In this document: piece after piece, positions 10,952 to 21,674 of the stretch
Numbering within the stretch: position 1 is the stretch's first letter
How the letters are laid out: each line of letters begins with the position of its first letter
From: Epichloe hybrida
Taxonomy: Eukaryota; Ascomycota; Sordariomycetes; Hypocreales; Clavicipitaceae
Assembly: GCA_019022495.1 (NCBI GenBank)
Contig: JAFEKR010000008.1
Span: 496,001-560,000 of the forward strand
Direction of reading: 5' to 3'
Length of the DNA stretch: 64,000 bases
The notes under the pieces: generated by a model
What the model was told of the DNA's origin: nothing
Seen by the model: only the letters and a program-made list of their open reading frames with translations
Database searches by the model: none
Made by a program: the position numbers and the translations under genes

Positions 10952-11404
10952 TGTGTTGATGTTGGTATGTTTGCTACACCTACTATCCTTCCGACGTTTG
11001 CTCCTAATCGGGAGAGAAAAAAAAAAAAAAAAACCACGATTCTGCCGTGCCAGAGAGCGGTGAAGCTATCATTTGATAGTGGTGGGGTTGATGGGGGTCC
11101 TGCAGCGACCAGTAGACGCGACGTGGAGCTGCTGTGGGATAGCTTGAACCGCCCACTTACCGTCAGTGATTGAACATGAGAGCGATGGGTTGAAACCGGA
11201 ACTCTTCAGATATGTTCACTTGCCAACCACACCAAAAATTATTGTTGCTTAGACTGCGGCAAGTCAGCCCATTTGATTGAAAGCTACCGCACTTTTGTAA
11301 GCCGCGTTCGAAAAAAAAAAACGCTACCGATAAATCACGAGCACATTCTCATCCGTTGGACCAAGAAGGCCATAGCAGCGACATCAGCAGACATCAGAAA
11401 AATT
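10952..11404. promoter_or_regulatory. Divergent promoter region between NOP15-like gene and SMN gene
   Basis: 453 bp between divergent starts at 10951 (-) and 11405 (+). It contains an A17 run (11018-11034) and an A10 run (11310-11319), typical of nucleosome-poor fungal promoters. No specific factor site is claimed. Confidence 0.5.
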
Positions 11405-12133
11405 ATGGCCGGCGACCAAGCTGATCTCAGCCACGAGGAAGTCTGGGACGACTCGGCCCTGATCGACTCCTGGAACGAAGCCCTAGCAGAGTACAAGGTG
11501 TGAATCAAACAAGTCTGCCCGTGACATACGCCCAAGCCAAGGACATGACTAAACCCCGAGAAAGAAATATCACAGCATCTACGCCAAGGGGGGAAGTGTC
11601 CGCGATCTACCGTACGTTATCATTACCCATTCATACATTGTCCCTGCTCCCCATGAGAACTGACGTACATCTTCCAGCCAAGTTCAGGACTCTGCGTCAA
11701 ACAGATCCGCGAGTCCCAAAGCCGTTTCTGCCGGCCCCGAAGATGCTCAACCCGTACGTGTTCCCAAAGAAAGAAAGGCCCCCGAGCAAAAACTGCGACA
11801 GTCATGGTCGATTCCAATCATCCATGGCCAATTGCTGCAGTATCGTTTCACAGGACACGAAATCACTGATGGGAAGGTTGCAATCGTAGACCGGGACAGC
11901 GGAACAAGAACCTACAACGGCATCTGCTCCAGTTGCACCGCCCCCTCAAGCGCTTCTCGGTTCAAGTATGCCGTTTTGACCGAGGTCTCCTCATTCGTCA
12001 TTTGAGGAAGAAGTAAGAAAAGCTAACAGGCGTAACAGTACGCGATGAGGGACTCAGGAGACTGTTAATGTCATGGTACTACGCAGGGTACTACACTGGC
12101 CTATTTGAAGGACAACAACAATCAACCACCTAA
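11405..12133 (+). CDS. Survival motor neuron (SMN) family protein, snRNP assembly
   Basis: Five short exons (11405-11497, 11565-11611, 11678-11753, 11890-11965, 12039-12133) encode only 128 residues. The N-terminal Gemin2-binding box is WDDSALIDSWNEALAEYKKYHSIY (about 14-37). The C-terminus is a YG box, LLMSWYYAGYYTGLFEGQQQ, with the spaced Tyr-Gly/Ser pattern that drives SMN oligomerisation. The stretch between is short, Ser/Ala/Pro-rich and lacks a Tudor domain, as in the fission-yeast protein. The exon 3-4 join (GTACGT at 11754 to CGTAG at 11889) was chosen because it is the only one linking both conserved ends in frame. SMN with Gemin2 loads Sm rings on U snRNAs. Confidence 0.85.
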
Positions 12134-13800
12134 AAAAATGAAAAAGCCATTAATCTAGGATATACCAGACCCCCGAACGCCACATTGTCTAAATCATACT
12201 TCAAAGTCCATAAACGACAAGAAGGAGATGGACGGGAAAAGTTGCTGCGACACCATCTGTTCCACATGTTGGTGGTGCAACGCGGCGACTGCGGTCAAAT
12301 CGCCCCAGATGTGAAACCTGGGCCACCAAAAAGATGGGATGAATCGACCTTTTTTTTTTTCCGGTGCCCGTTTCCTGATCCTTTTGCTCAATGCTAGTCA
12401 CAGATAACCAGTCATGCTCGCCATTTGCTGTCTAAAGTTAAACGTCATCTCATCATCACGTGCCCGTGTGCATGAATCCCCCGACTGGGCCCGACGCCCG
12501 CCAAGTTGCGTCACCTGCTAAAGACGCCCCTCCCCCATTCCTGGCATGTTGTCCCGTTTCATCGCCCATCGCTGGCGGTTTGAGGCGCAACCTTGGCTTG
12601 ACAAGCACAATTGATTGCGTCACAGAGTACGCGCGCTGCAATGGGTTGACAAAGACGGCTTTGATTTCTCACATTTTGGGTTACGCCGTACACGCTCTGT
12701 CATGGCGAGTCCACTCACTCACTACCTTGTGCCTCTCCACACGAATGTCCAAAGCGTGGTGCACCGTGCTACCGTGATTGCTGAACGCTCGAGAGCGCGC
12801 CACGTATAAAGGAACCAGCTGTGAAGACGGACGACTGCTCCGAGACAAACGTTCGGGCAGCTGGGACATGAGGGGGGGGCAGAAGATGAGGGCATCCGCG
12901 AGGAAGTGCCGCGTCCGAAGATACTGGGCTGCACGACTTCTTTCATCTCAATGCAAACGTGTCTGACAATGGACCGACTTCAGACTCTGCATCAAGAATT
13001 TCAAAAAAGCAAATAGAAAAGATTCCGGGCGTCTGGGACTGTTCTCTCCCCTTGGTTTCATGCTATACTCCGTAGTCCAAACCGGTTACCCAAATAGGCA
13101 AGACCAGGACGGGACGGAACCAGACGCCAGCTAATGACAAGAGCGCATGTGGGAACCTCGACAAAATAGAGGGTTTCCAAAACAGGACTCGAGACACATC
13201 TGTCACAGGTGTCGCTCCTCTCCCCAGTTTGCGGGCCAGGGCACGATGCCATCGCATGTCGTCTGTAGGGCATTCAATTCCCACTTCTGCCGCTTGATCG
13301 GATGCGCTGAGCCCCGAGATTGAGATGCTGGGGCGGAGGCGGCGAAGCCCGGCCTGCAGTCTCGGCTTACACGCCTCACGACCCCCTACATGTCATGATA
13401 CTCACGGCTCCCATGCCCACGGGGAGGTATCTCTATTTGCCGCCTCGACTCCTGGTTTATGACTTGGGATGGGAGGGGGTGGCACGCCAGATATAACATC
13501 TCTGAGACTCCCCGAGTTCTGCGTGACGGTTCCTATTTCTTCCCTCTTCCTCTCCCACTCCTTTACTTTAACCTTCTTCTCTCCAGAGTTTTGGGTGTTG
13601 AACCACGCCTCTCTTTTTGCCCTAGTTTATTAGTTCCCTTCTCTTCGAGCAGGTCCTCACCCAAGTTTTCTTCTTCCTCATCTCGACAGCACCCCCTTTG
13701 ACAGGACTAGCTGCGAGACATTGCCCCGACTTATTCAAACACACACACGACGAAATAACGACATCAATCCCAACCGTCTCAAGGAACGAAAACCGGAAAG
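12134..13800. other. Gene-poor stretch, 1.7 kb
   Basis: No gene is supported here. Open frames on both strands are short and unlike any family I know. The right third (13,500-13,800) is pyrimidine-rich (TTCTTCCCTCTTCCTCTCCC and similar) and is probably the promoter and 5' leader of the cupredoxin gene. One motif copy, TACTCCGTAGTCC, lies at 13066-13078. Confidence 0.4.
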
Positions 13801-14948
13801 ATGAAGTTCACAGCAGCTGTTTGCATGGCCACGGCCCCTCTCGCAATGGCTCGACGAGTCACCAACATCTTTTCTCCCCAGGTCGTTCCTCGAAATGTCG
13901 AAACAGAACTCGATTCACGCGGCGTTACGGTTGTCAAGGGTATGAAGGGTACTGGCAAATCGGGCAATGGTCTCACCGAGGTCGTCATCGTCTGGGCCAA
14001 CCCTGGTAACGGCGCTTCCACAACCACCATCAACCAAGCCATTACCGTCACCAAAACTGTCACCGCTGGCGCTGGCGGCGCAGTGACCGAGATTCCCGGA
14101 GGCGGCCAACGAGAGGGAGCTACAACAACCATCAGGGAAGGTCAAACTGCCACTATTCCCGGCACCGGCGCCAGCCATACCGTCAAGGTCGGCGGCCCCG
14201 GTGGTTTGACGTACCAACCCGAGCAGCTCACCAACATCCCCGTTGGCGACACTGTAGTCTTCGAGTTCCTGGCCCAAAACCATACCGTGACCCAGTCTCC
14301 TTTCGACACCCCTTGCAAGGCGATGGCGGGCGGCATGGATTCAGGTTTCCTCGGGAACCCCAACAATACCATCTCGCCCCCGCCTCAGGTCGCCATGCAG
14401 GTTATGACGACCAAGCCTCTTTGTAAGTCTCGTCTTGATGATGAAGGCCTCTCTGATCTGAGTGTCGATGAGAATTAACACACACGTCCAGGGTTCTACT
14501 GCCGGCAAAAGGGCCACTGCGGAAAGGGCATGGTTTTCTCCATCAACCCTACCCCCGAAAAGACGCATGCCATGTTCCAGGGCATGGCCATCAAACAAAA
14601 CGGCAGCGGAGAAGGTGCTCCCATCACTGGCGGGAAGCAAGGCGGTGCCCCGGTTGCTGAGGCTCCTGGCCAAATTCCTGGTGCTGGCCAAGGCGAACGG
14701 GGTGGTCAGCAAAGTCCTGGCGCTACCCCTGGCAAGGGAACCATCGGTGCTGATGGATCTTGCTCCTGTGTCGTTGCATGCAATGCTGGCGGATTTCCAG
14801 CCGCTCAAGCACAAGGTGTCGGTGCATTCGGCGGAATGGGTGGTGAGTTTTGAATATTTCCGCTCCTCGACACATCCATCCGGTAGAGTCGCCTTGCTAA
14901 CAAACACTCCCACCAGGCGCACTTCCCATCGCGGGCTCCATGCAATAG
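13801..14948 (+). CDS. Secreted cupredoxin-like (extracellular serine/glycine-rich) protein
   Basis: Exons 13801-14422, 14492-14842 and 14917-14948 encode 334 residues. A signal peptide is likely (MKFTAAVCMATAPLAMA). The fungal cupredoxin domain runs from about residue 125 to 225. It has the usual opening ASHTVKVGGPGGLTYQP, the strand GDTVVFEF, the NHTVTQSPFDTPC block, and the copper-site tail FYCRQKGHCGKGM. Candidate metal ligands are His161, Cys211, His216 and Met221. The first half (residues 30-120) is Gly/Thr-rich and the last third is Gly/Pro/Gln-rich. No hydrophobic C-terminal GPI signal is seen, so the protein is probably secreted or wall-trapped. Function in the family is poorly known and copper binding is inferred. 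Confidence 0.85.
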
Positions 14949-15326
14949 TGTGCTTTAGGAATGCGGAAACCTTATGCTTCAGTTGCTTAATAGGTTTCCT
15001 CTTTATGAATAAAACGCAAATTTTGGTTTGAGACACGTTTTTTCTCCGGGCGTTTTTGTTTTTCATATAAAGGGGGGGGAGTAGCTTTGTGCCCAACGGA
15101 ATGAGAGAAAAACTAAAGGAAGGAGTGAGTAGCAAAAGGACAGTTTATTACGCGTCTACCAAAGGAAACCTAGAGCGCCCAAGTCAAAAATCACACACAC
15201 GCACACACACCGTCTTCGCCATATATTATCCTGAATAGTCCTCATTGGGTGGGGGGTCGTTATATTTCTTGTCGTCAGTATTCGAGTGCTTGGAGAGCCG
15301 AACACGAATTCCTTAACAAGTGTTTA
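14949..15326. other. Intergenic between converging cupredoxin and SERF-like genes
   Basis: 378 bp of 3' flanks. It contains a G8 run (15071-15078) and a short CA-repeat (15192-15210). No coding feature is seen. Confidence 0.4.
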
Positions 15327-15786
15327 TTATTTCTTGCCAGCGGACTCGGCCTTTTTCGCTTCAGCTGTTGATTTTTTTATTCGAAAAAAAAAGGGACGGT
15401 GTCAGCGCCAGAGTTTCTTTTCCTAGATTGCTCATTCAAATGACGGGTACGCCAGAAGGTAGACAGCCGGGGGGGGGGGGTTAAGTAGAAGTCATATTCA
15501 AGACAAAAAAAACTTACCCGCCGCCTGCTTCGCTCGCATAATGTCAGCGGCACTTTCCTTGGCACGCTGCATTTCGGTTCCACTCATGTTGCTGCCCTTT
15601 TTCTGTCCACCCCAAGGATGTTGTTAGCAGGTGGTCCAGGCAATCAACGTGTTGTGACGCTGTAGAGATGGCCGAGGCCGGATCGGTGCCGCTCGGGTCG
15701 TTTGTGCACGGGAAAAATCGTACCATGGACGCCAGCTTTTTCTGGTTGGCCTCGCGGGCCTTGTCTCGCTGATTGCCGCGGGCCAT
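15327..15786 (-). CDS. Small SERF/4F5-family protein
   Basis: Exons 15786-15724, 15602-15518 and 15364-15327 encode 61 residues, phases consistent (donors GTACGA, GTAAGT). The N-terminus MARGNQRDKAREANQKKLA is the family signature. The rest (KKGSNMSGTEMQRAKESAADIMRAKQAAA then EAKKAESAGKK) is basic, helical and disordered, ending as in other fungal SERF-like proteins. In animals and worms, SERF/MOAG-4 modifies amyloid aggregation and can bind nucleic acid. Its role in fungi is not established. The gene is too short to show as one open frame because it is split over three exons. Confidence 0.82.
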
Positions 15787-16365
15787 GGTATCTAAGTCGA
15801 GTAGCGGGTAGCGATGCTTGATTCGATAGGAAGGCTTGCGATGGCACGTAAAGCGAAGCGAGAGACGAAGGAGAGCAAAAGTCGGCCGACGAGATGGCGG
15901 GGAGGTGAAAGTCGAGGTGGCCGATCATGAGGGTTGAGGCACGAATTACGAGCCAATCAGGTGTTACAGTTTGGGACTAGATAGAACTGCCCACCACGCC
16001 CTGATTTTTTAGTCTAGCAGCCTGCTGCCACACCCGTGACACCCCACAGTACTTACTTTTACTACAAATAAATGTATTGCAGCAAATGCCCTTGTTAACT
16101 GAATAAAAAAGTGTTTGTGTAATTACATGAATTTCTTTGACAGCGATGCCTTTGGATACCTGCTAGCAAGATCAATCGGTTGAGAGCAGGAAATAGTCGT
16201 TATATTATTCCTATTCTAATCTGTCAAAGAAAGAGAGGAAAAAGAAGGAAAGGAGGGGCCATCGCGCTAGTGCGCAATATATGTACATAAGGAAAAGGGT
16301 TGTGGGTGACCACGTGATATGGGGCCACACTGGTCGCTGCGCGGTCGTGTGGTTAGATTAAAGGT
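15787..16365. other. SERF-like promoter and AT-rich spacer
   Basis: The proximal part is the SERF-like promoter, with a CCAAT box (GCCAATCA, 15952-15959) about 165 bp upstream of the start. From 16,050 on, the DNA becomes AT-rich and unremarkable up to the copia relic. A short tandem TTAAAGG/TTAAAGG lies at 16357-16373. Confidence 0.45.
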
Positions 16366-17690
16366 TAAAGGTTAAAAATGAACGCCATCTCCCCATGGCG
16401 CAGGAAGCGTGTTGTGGTATTTCGCGTATTGTAATTTTGATATAACTTATAAGCGGGGTTAAATCATTTGCACATGGGGTCCTTGTTATTAGCGAACGAG
16501 CCATCCACGAATGCGAAGAGCTTTGCAGTCGCGAGATTAATCGGAACAAATATGAGGCCTTGGGTTGAGTTATTCAATTACCATTGGATTCGGCGATTAA
16601 GGCTTCCAACGTTCTCCGCCGTTGAGTCTTGACGTTGTGCGACGACGGAGAGATCAAAGCATGCCTCGCTGACCAGCATCCTTCTTTCCCACACACGTAG
16701 CACGCCGTCCTGTGCGGGTAGCTTTAACACGTATCATCCGTCTCAAAGTTTCTCTTTGTCAAGGTAACAAGGACCTGAACAATATATGGCGGATCTTCTG
16801 GGCTGCAGAGGTATTCTAGGTAGTATACTAGGGCCTTGCCATTGAGCATTGTTTGGAAGGCATAGCCTGCCTGCTCCTTGCTGATATACACCATCCGGCA
16901 GTAATTATGGAAGATCAAGAGCTTTGCGTCAAGGACATCGTACTTCTCAGCGCTATATCTCAAGTTATCCGTGTAGATTTTCGTCAGACGATTACTTGCC
17001 TTGATGTTGGCTTCGCATCAAGCGAGGAAAGTCCTGGCGCTTGTAGTCGAGGGGGAGGAATCTCTTGGGCGAAGGGGAAAGGGGATTCTTGTACTTGCGG
17101 GCGGGGAAGGGAAGGTTCTTGTGCTTGAGGAGGGGGTTCTATCGAGTGCGTGCGATAGTCTTTATCATTGCGTGATGGAGCGGGTGATCCTTGGTCTAAG
17201 GGCTCTTGCTTCGAAGCCTGAGGGATGTGTCTGCGGGAGATGTCCTTATGGAAGTTTGGGTTCTCAAGGAGTGTGAAGAAGACGGTGTGCTTGTCTGCAA
17301 TCTCGCGCCTCGTCGTCAGTCCAAAAGTGGAATGATGTAAGATTTCTTCAAGGGTGTCGATAGTAAGCTTGCGGTCCAGGGAGATATAAACGCCATGCCA
17401 GAGGAGGTAGTTGCGTAGATACTTGATAACCCTTTGGTCAGCTACCATAAAGGTCTCTTTCGTCCATCCTTCAAAGTCACTGATATATGCCGACCATAGA
17501 CCGCGACCTATTGTTCCTTCAGACTCATATGCTGCAATCTGGGTGAAGATATAGGCTGCGGTCGCCTCAGGGATATTAGCTTTATTTAGGTCAAGCTTCG
17601 GTGATGCAGCCTTTAGCAGAGCGAGGACCTTCGGTATTGGTTGCTGAAGAGGGTGTCATGGTGTTAGGGGGTTGTCTTGGTGGCGTGAAC
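16366..17690 (-). mobile_element. Internally deleted Ty1/copia retrotransposon relic
   Basis: Read on the minus strand, a gag-like frame runs from about 17650 (LQQPIPKVLALLKAASPKL) through ATG 17448 to 16984. It shifts frame near 17010 and continues as SNRLTKIYTDNLRYSAEKYDV...ETDDTC to 16724. Next comes a zinc-knuckle-like CYVCGKEGCWSARH at about 16,692-16,650 in another frame. Then, without protease, integrase or RT, the RNase H strand LFAFVDGSFANNKD appears at about 16,530-16,480, as in fungal copia Pol. The element therefore lost several kb between gag and RNase H. The remaining sequence is not AT-enriched, unlike the right-end island. LTRs were not identified. Confidence 0.75.
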
Positions 17691-19227
17691 TAGTGAATCC
17701 TAATTGGCCTATAAATCCCCTGTAATTCTATGCAATCCACTATCAATCTCTCAATGCCACAACAGCGGCGAATTCAACAGCGAATTAAATACGCGATTGC
17801 GCTACCAAGACCCACAGTGCACTACCTCAGTTGTCTACACTGTACACAAGATCATGCCCTTTGGCGTTTTTCTGTGATGTGATACCCACTCAGTGACGCC
17901 AGAGCGCCCTTCATGCAGGTATCCGAGACGGTGCGCAATAATTTTCAGCCTGCATGAGTTCCTGAAAAAGCTTTTATTTGGTAATGCGAGTTATTCTGAA
18001 TCTGCACAACGAAGACATTGTGTCTGTATAGCTGCGCTTGCACATGGTGCCGATGTGTATTCGTGCTGCACAAAGAGATAACGCAAAGGAAGAGGCAAGA
18101 GGCAACAGGAGAGGAGGCATATCGTACGGAGTACATAACGTCCGTACATAAATATCTACATGTATGCAATACGGATTACGGAGTATTGATGATCGTTCAC
18201 AACGAGCGACCCCTGGGGCCTCGTCAATAGTGGGGACATTCGCAAGCATCAGCGCACAGCTAATAATGCCCAGCCAGCTATTAACTAATTTAGTCTCGCA
18301 ACTCAGCCGCCGCGCAATTACCCAGGGAATACTCCGTAATCCGTAGGCAGTGAGTGAGTGGGGTGTGACAGCCTAGCCCGGCCAACCCGCTGGCATTCCC
18401 TTCGCGTCGCTCTCCTCTCCACAAGACCTGCATGCTGGCCAGCTAGGGTCTCCCTGCCAGCGAGGTGACCTCGATCGACCCCCAAGGAAAAGAAAGGCAT
18501 TCGTCCAATTGAAATGCGACGCAACCTGGATGGGGGGGCAATCCGCAGCCGACTCCTTTCACCACCTTGGCCAGCCAGATGTGGGCTGGGCGATGCCTTA
18601 AACCTTGTTCGAACATCATCCCCGGGCCTCTTCTCGTCCTGATTTTTCCTATTCTCTGCATCTTGCCGTGCCATCTCGTCAACGTGCATATCATTCTCTT
18701 TCGCCTTCTCTTCCATCTACCATCTTGCACATTTCATTACGTTTTGTCCTTTGTTTTGTATTTGGCGTGCATTTCTGGGAAACAGTCAGGCGATCCGAAG
18801 CCCCTGTTCACCTGTGACGAGCCATCACCACGCCGAACGGGATTCTATCCGTTTAATCATCCCGAATTCTATTGCAATCCTTGTTATTTTCATCTGCTTC
18901 TTTTTTATTTATTTTATCTATTTTTCTTAAATTTGAACCGATCGACACATCCTGTCACAGGTATCAATGCTTCGTTTTAAACCTTAATTTGTAAATACGT
19001 CATTACCGCAAGCGTTTGCCTACCCAATTCCACCCCGTCGCTCAACATCGATTCTCTCCCGAATATTCTTCCAAGTCCATCTGAACCGAGCCGGCCTCGT
19101 ACGAAAAATCCTCTCCAATTGCCATACCACGCCGTGCTCTGCTGGCTGCGGCTCATCTTTGGCGACTTTCCGAGGGTATTTAAATGGTGTCTGGTGCGAC
19201 GCGTAGTAGTACGACAACTTCTCCATC
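17691..19227. other. Gene-poor stretch with motif copies, then protease 5' leader
   Basis: 1.5 kb with no supported gene. It has three copies of the dispersed motif (18123-18134, 18170-18185, 18330-18345). The last two are exact reverse complements of each other. From about 18,580 the top strand is CT-rich with few purine runs, as expected for the promoter and 5' leader of the aspartic protease. A 132-codon open frame on the minus strand (18318-18716) has no recognisable features and is not called. Confidence 0.45.
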
Positions 19228-20950
19228 ATGATCCCATCTGTTGTTTTGCAGCTAGCATTATGGACCTATAGCGCCTCTGCCTTCTTCCCATACACGCCGG
19301 TCTGGCTGAAGGAAAAGGAAGAGCTCGCCTTGCTGGCCGAAGCCAAACGAGATGCGGTCACGAACTCAGCCAAGGCTGGCGTAGCATTCGCTATTGAGCA
19401 AAGAGCATTTCAGGTGAATAACCCTCGCTTTGGATCCTCCAGGGGCATCTTCTCCCCAACAAGTGTTCGGATGGATGGTAAATTCCCGCTTGCTAACTGT
19501 CAGTCAGAATGATGACTCCCCGGCTCAGAGAGCCTCCAAGCAAGCTGCCTGGTTGAAATCGAAATTCTCACACGCACATGGGGGGGGCTCTGCAGATGTC
19601 GACGTCAGCATCGGCAGGAGATCTGGAAATTCGTACAAGATCCAGGATGCGACGAAACCAACCCATCCTATGGCTGCCGGGATTCATCAGGACGGCACCG
19701 ATTATTCGTACTTTGTCAAGGCGCAATTAGGCTCGAACAACAAGGAGCTTTTCCTATTGATCGACACAGGTGCCGGATCAAGTTGGGTTATGGGTTCAAC
19801 TTGCACGGACAAACCTTGCACAATGCACAATACTTTTGGATCTGGCGATTCGGACACATTTGTTGACAACCAAAAGTCCTTCTCCATCTCATATGGGTCA
19901 GGAACCGTCCAGGGCAGTCTCGTATCTGACACCATTAATGTGGCTGGAATTAGCGTCAAGTATACCTTCGGACTTGCTTCGAAAACTTCCAATGATTTCG
20001 CGCGCTTTGCGTTCGATGGCATTCTCGGCATGTCCATGAAACAGGGAGCCAGCGACAACTTCCCCAAGGCACTAGTTGATGGCAAGAAGCTTGAAAAGAA
20101 CATCTACGGCATCGCTCTTAATCGTGCTGCGGATGGAACCAACAATGGCGAGATCAGATTTGGTGCCACCAACCCCGAGAAGTACACGGGGGACATTAGT
20201 TACACGTCTGTTGATTCAAAGGGCGACGACTGGTCCATTCAAATTGACGATATGGCTTATGATGGGAAAAGGGCCGGAAGTGGGGGCGTTCTCGCCTACA
20301 TTGATACTGGTACCTCGTTTGTTTTCGGGCCCAGTGATAAGGTCAAGAGGCTTCATGCCATCATTCCTGGATCTGCAAGCGGGGATGGGCTGACTTATAC
20401 TGTTCCTTGCGACAGCAAAGAAGACCTTGCCTTCACCTTCTCTGGGGTTGACTACAAGCTATCTCCCGAGGATTGGATCTCCCCGAAGAACAATGAGGGG
20501 AAATGCACAAGCAACATTTACGGCCACGAAGTTGTCCAGGGTGCCTGGCTTCTGGGCGATACTTTTCTCAAGAACGTCTACACTGTGTTTGACAGAGACC
20601 AGGGACGAATAGGGTTCGCCGCCGCAGCCGGGTCCCAGGGCAGCACCACCTCTCTCATTCCCAGTGGCGATGGGTCAACGACTAAGACAACCGTTGGCCC
20701 AACTACCGGCACCGCGACTACGCTGAACACAGAAGTCACGTCGCAATCGGGTAGCTCGACTCAGTCGAAAGGACTGCCTCTTGGCCTCGGCGGTCACGAG
20801 AGCGGTGCTACAAGTGCTACTGAATCTGGCAGTGCGGCGGCCAAGCCCACAGAGCCGTCCAACTCAGCAGCAGCAGATGTACGGCCGAGCCAATACGCCA
20901 AGATGGTGGTTGTTGTATCATCAATGGCGACGCTGGCTCTGATTGCATAA
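19228..20950 (+). CDS. Secreted, probably GPI-anchored pepsin-like aspartic protease
   Basis: Exons 19228-19413 and 19508-20950 encode 542 residues (intron 94 bp, GTGAAT/CAG, phase 0). A signal peptide (MIPSVVLQLALWTYSASA) and a propeptide of about 100 residues precede the catalytic body. The two active-site motifs are intact: LLIDTGAGSSWV (Asp148) and AYIDTGTSFVF (Asp328). The flap Tyr lies in SISYGSGTVQG. A Cys pair sits in TCTDKPCT. After the second lobe (GDTFLKNVYTVFDRDQGRIGFA) comes a Ser/Thr-rich stalk of about 90 residues and a hydrophobic end (MVVVVSSMATLALIA) that fits a GPI signal. It resembles yapsin/opsB-type wall proteases, but the exact clade needs a tree. Confidence 0.92.
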
Positions 20951-21674
20951 TCATGAGGTAGCATGTCTCGATGTGGGGAGGATGAACAGATTGTGTGCAT
21001 GAGTGAGAAGACACCAGGTGATGATGAGTCTGTCCAACGCGTATACAAGTATATACATAATCTGTATGTAAGTATGTACATATATGGGAGGTTATTGAAA
21101 AGGGGGTGGGCCTTGGCACGATAGGACGGGCCGCAGGGATACTGTTTCGATATCCACATGGCCCGGAACGGATTGTACATGTATGTACGGAGTAGTTCTA
21201 CGGACGTACGGAGTAATCGGTACTTCGTAACTAGTTAATAAGTTACTGACATCAAGCGTCACAGCTCGGCCCCTGAAAGGAGGACTGAGCCCCCAGCTTC
21301 TCAGTTTAGAATGCTGGGCCCACTTGATCTCACTCGCCAGCAGCCGTCATTAATAAAAGTGCCTCATCCTCTGACATTTGTCTTTGGTCCATCGCCCAAC
21401 GGCAACCAGCTCGGTCTGAACTCTTTGATCAAATCACAACGACATCAACAGAAAGCATTGCTCATTATTTCCCCTTTCTCTCACACCATCGTTTTTGCAA
21501 AGACTGATCAGTCGCACCACCGACCCTGTTGCCTGTTCCCGGCAGAACTGCTGGCCTCCCCCCCTCGACTGCCCCGTCCCTCCTTGTCGCGCATTCCGAT
21601 TGCCCAGAGCATACAAGGCGCAGCGAAGATGTCTCTGGCGAGCGCGAGCTGCCACGATCCCTTGATTTAGAGCA
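20951..21674. other. Intergenic, protease 3' flank and AVT promoter
   Basis: 724 bp. A TA-rich stretch (21040-21090) likely holds the protease poly(A) site. Two motif copies (GTACGGAGTA at 21185-21194 and TACGGACGTACGGAGTA at 21199-21215) lie in the middle. The right part is a C-rich leader before the AVT start. No gene is supported. Confidence 0.4.

Noticed and set aside
18318..18716. 132-codon minus-strand frame
   Set aside because: No recognisable domain. It lies in the presumed upstream region of the aspartic protease, and composition matches spacer DNA.
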